The notes beneath the pieces were generated by a model, which had not been told where the DNA came from, searched no databases, and was given only the letters and a program-made list of their open reading frames with translations. The position numbers and the translations under genes are program-made. From assembly GCF_014646355.1 (NCBI RefSeq), contig NZ_BMNH01000001.1:9161-73160 (forward strand): a stretch of DNA of 64,000 nt, given 5' to 3'. This document shows, piece by piece, positions 62,658-64,000 of this stretch (its first letter is position 1; the number at the start of each line of letters is the position of its first letter). The DNA comes from Nonomuraea cavernae. Its GTDB lineage: Bacteria > Actinomycetota > Actinomycetes > Streptosporangiales > Streptosporangiaceae.

Positions 62658-62705
62658 TCGCCGGGAAGGCACCTCAGCCCCGGCCACCCGCCCACGCACG
62701 CTCAG
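62616..62705 (+). repeat. duplicated segment, copy B (end of the WYL gene)
   Basis: GATCACGAGAGCTCCTTCTG, then GCGTTGCGACTGC joins directly to GGCTGATCGCCGGGAAGGCA, CAGCCCCGG, CCCACGCACGCTCAG. It is copy A with its middle removed and a few base changes. It supplies the stop codon of the WYL gene and, on the other strand, the stop of the ATP-grasp remnant. Confidence 0.8.
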
Positions 62706-63130
62706 TGAACGGATGGCTCGGGTCCGCAAGGCGGCGAGCCCAGCTCCCGTGGGCCGGGCGGAGCCTCCCCCGGCGTCATCGGCACCACGACCGTCGCCGG
62801 GGTCAGCTCACGGAAGCAGTCGATCCACCCGGGAAGCTCATGCCCCGACCGATACGCACACCAACCGGTCAGCAGCCGGCAACCACGCCGCCCGAGCGCC
62901 TTCTCCAGCGCGTGGTACGCCTCGACGTCCAGCATCCAGCCGCGACACCACACCGGCCCGAACCCCTGCGGCACCCGTGCCACCGCTTCCGCGACCCGTC
63001 CCAGGGTGAGCGCGTCATGGTCGACCAGCGCGACCTGGCCGCCGAGCTCCCGGACGGCTCGCGCCTCACCCTCGAAATGCCCATCGACTTGCGCGGCCGG
63101 GCGGCCGACTTGACCTTGACGTGGCGTCAA
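62702..63130 (-). pseudogene. truncated ATP-grasp-domain protein
   Basis: The minus-strand frame reads VDGHFEGEARAVRELGGQVA, LVDHDALTLGRVAEAVARVP, FGPVWCRGWMLDVEAYHALE and CRLLTGWCAYRSGHELPGWI, which resembles the N-terminal half of actinobacterial ATP-grasp (ATP-grasp_3) proteins. The ATP-binding half is missing; the frame runs into duplicated segment B and stops there. No good start codon exists upstream except a TTG inside the merR promoter. Probably a remnant left by the rearrangement that created copy B. Confidence 0.7.
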
Positions 63131-63140
63131 CGTGTCCAAT
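63110..63140 (+). promoter_or_regulatory. MerR-type promoter of the terminal merR gene
   Basis: TTGACC (63110-63115) and TCCAAT (63135-63140) have a 19-bp spacer that contains the perfect dyad TTGACG-TGG-CGTCAA (63116-63130). This is the standard layout for an autoregulated MerR promoter. The ATG lies 7 nt after the -10, so the mRNA is probably leaderless. Confidence 0.75.
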
Positions 63141-63147
63141 GAGGGGC

Positions 63148-63921
63148 ATGCGGATCGGCGAGCTTGCCGCGCTGGTCGGGGTGTCCACCCGGACCGTGCG
63201 CCACTACCACCACCTGCGACTTCTCCCCGAGCCCGAACGGCTGGCCAACGGCTACCGGGAGTACCGGTTACGGGACGCGGTGGCTCTCGCCCGCGTACGC
63301 CGGCTGGCCGAGCTGGGCCTGTCGCTGGACGAGATCCGCGACGCACTGGCCGACGACCAGGGCCGCGAGCTGCGGGACATGCTCCTGGAGCTGGACGCCG
63401 ACCTGGCCCGGCAGCAGGAGTCGATCGGCGTCAGACGGAGCCGGCTGGCCGCGTTGCTGGCGGAGGCGGACCCGCATCCCGACTCGACGGTGTCGTCCGA
63501 CATGGCGGCGGTGCTGCGTGATCTCCCTGCCGAGGGCTCGAAGTCCGCGGCGATCGACCGGGAGCTGCTGGCTCTGCTGGACACCGTGGCCGCTCCTGCC
63601 GACCGGGCCGAGTTCGTCGAGCTGTTCCGCCCGCTCACCGAGCCCGACGCGGTCGCGCGGGGGCACGCCCTCTACGCCCGGTTGGACGAGCTGGCCGACG
63701 CCGACCCCGGCGACCCCCGCGTCACCACGCTCGCCGCCGACCTCGCCGCCCACCTGCCGGACGAGATGGCGTCGGCGATGATCGCGAGCCTGCCCCCGCC
63801 CGGCACCGGCTCGGACACGGTCGGCGGGCAGTGGCTGGGGATGATGTACGCCGAGGTGTCCCCCGCCCAGATCGAGGTGTTCCGACTGCTCGTGATCATG
63901 CTGAAGGAGCGAGGATGCTGA
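63148..63921 (+). CDS. MerR-family transcriptional regulator
   Basis: A 257-residue MerR protein: MRIGELAALVGVSTRTVRHY, HHLRLLPEPERLANGYREYR, then the coiled coil (LLELDADLARQQESIGVRRS) and a helical C-terminal domain (FRPLTEPDAVARGHALYARL) of unknown ligand. ATG at 63148 is fixed by the promoter. It overlaps the following membrane-protein gene by 7 bp, which is its likely target or partner. Confidence 0.9.
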   Translation: MRIGELAALVGVSTRTVRHYHHLRLLPEPERLANGYREYRLRDAVALARVRRLAELGLSLDEIRDALADDQGRELRDMLLELDADLARQQESIGVRRSRLAALLAEADPHPDSTVSSDMAAVLRDLPAEGSKSAAIDRELLALLDTVAAPADRAEFVELFRPLTEPDAVARGHALYARLDELADADPGDPRVTTLAADLAAHLPDEMASAMIASLPPPGTGSDTVGGQWLGMMYAEVSPAQIEVFRLLVIMLKERGC

Positions 63922-64000
63922 GGGTCGCGCGCGCCGCGCTGTTCGCCATGGTCCCCATGGAGTTGGTGCTCCTGGTCCTGCTCGTGTCCGGCGTGTCACT
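63915..64000 (+). CDS. membrane protein, 5' part only
   Basis: Starts at ATG 63915 inside the end of merR with AAGGAG just upstream. The first 28 residues read MLRVARAALFAMVPMELVLL, VLLVSGVS, a membrane helix or signal anchor. The gene runs off the window edge. Co-expressed with merR. Confidence 0.6.
   Translation, partial: MLRVARAALFAMVPMELVLLVLLVSGVS

Overview
The window is high-GC actinomycete chromosome. GTG and TTG starts are frequent, stop and start codons often overlap (GTGA, ATGA), and many ATG/GTG codons sit 5-8 nt after a TAnnnT box, which suggests leaderless mRNAs. A BldC orthologue beside purF-purM, a DUF3073 gene and valine dehydrogenase matches the order known around bldC in Streptomyces. 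Gene content and style suggest a sporulating actinomycete, possibly of the Streptosporangiales; that placement is inference, and no rRNA or tRNA gene was seen to fix it.

Layout. 0-6.3 kb: small regulators and enzymes, a guanidinium exporter preceded by a guanidine-III riboswitch candidate, and a FadE-type acyl-CoA dehydrogenase with a duplicated operator. 6.5-10.2 kb: a branched-chain 2-oxoacid dehydrogenase operon (E1alpha, a 22-codon bridging ORF, E1beta, E2). 10.3-14.4 kb: purS, an RsbW-like ATPase gene, purQ and purL. 14.4-31.7 kb: an accessory block between the two purine clusters. It holds a frameshifted collagen-like protein, a class III cyclase with a CRP-family regulator, three MFS exporters, an ABC exporter behind a SoxR-box-like promoter, a flavin monooxygenase, several TetR/MarR repressors with recognisable operators, an ECF sigma/anti-sigma pair and a truncated SDR.

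31.7-37.3 kb: purF, purM, DUF3073, vdh, a conserved hypothetical gene and bldC. 37.5-47.9 kb: TetR and LacI regulators, a cell-wall amidase/hexosaminidase pair, a decayed sensor kinase, pyrD, DUF488, dihydrolipoyl dehydrogenase and two less characterised genes. 48-64 kb: accessory genes, including a secreted protein built of two repeats, a DUF6745 pair, a PAS membrane protein overlapping a coiled-coil protein, decayed sigma-factor and ATP-grasp fragments, a tryptophan-rich 46-residue peptide, an nsrR-hmp nitric-oxide module next to a hemerythrin gene, a short UvrA-like ATPase, and a WYL regulator whose C-terminus appears copied from the neighbouring Cys-rich protein.

Connections. Vdh (valine to 2-oxoisovalerate), the E1/E2 complex and Lpd (E3) together form the first steps of branched-chain amino acid catabolism, which also supplies starter units for branched fatty acids. 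PurS/Q/L/F/M cover three steps of purine synthesis. NsrR, Hmp and probably the hemerythrin protein form a nitric-oxide response. No CRISPR array, prophage, insertion sequence or biosynthetic gene cluster was recognised.
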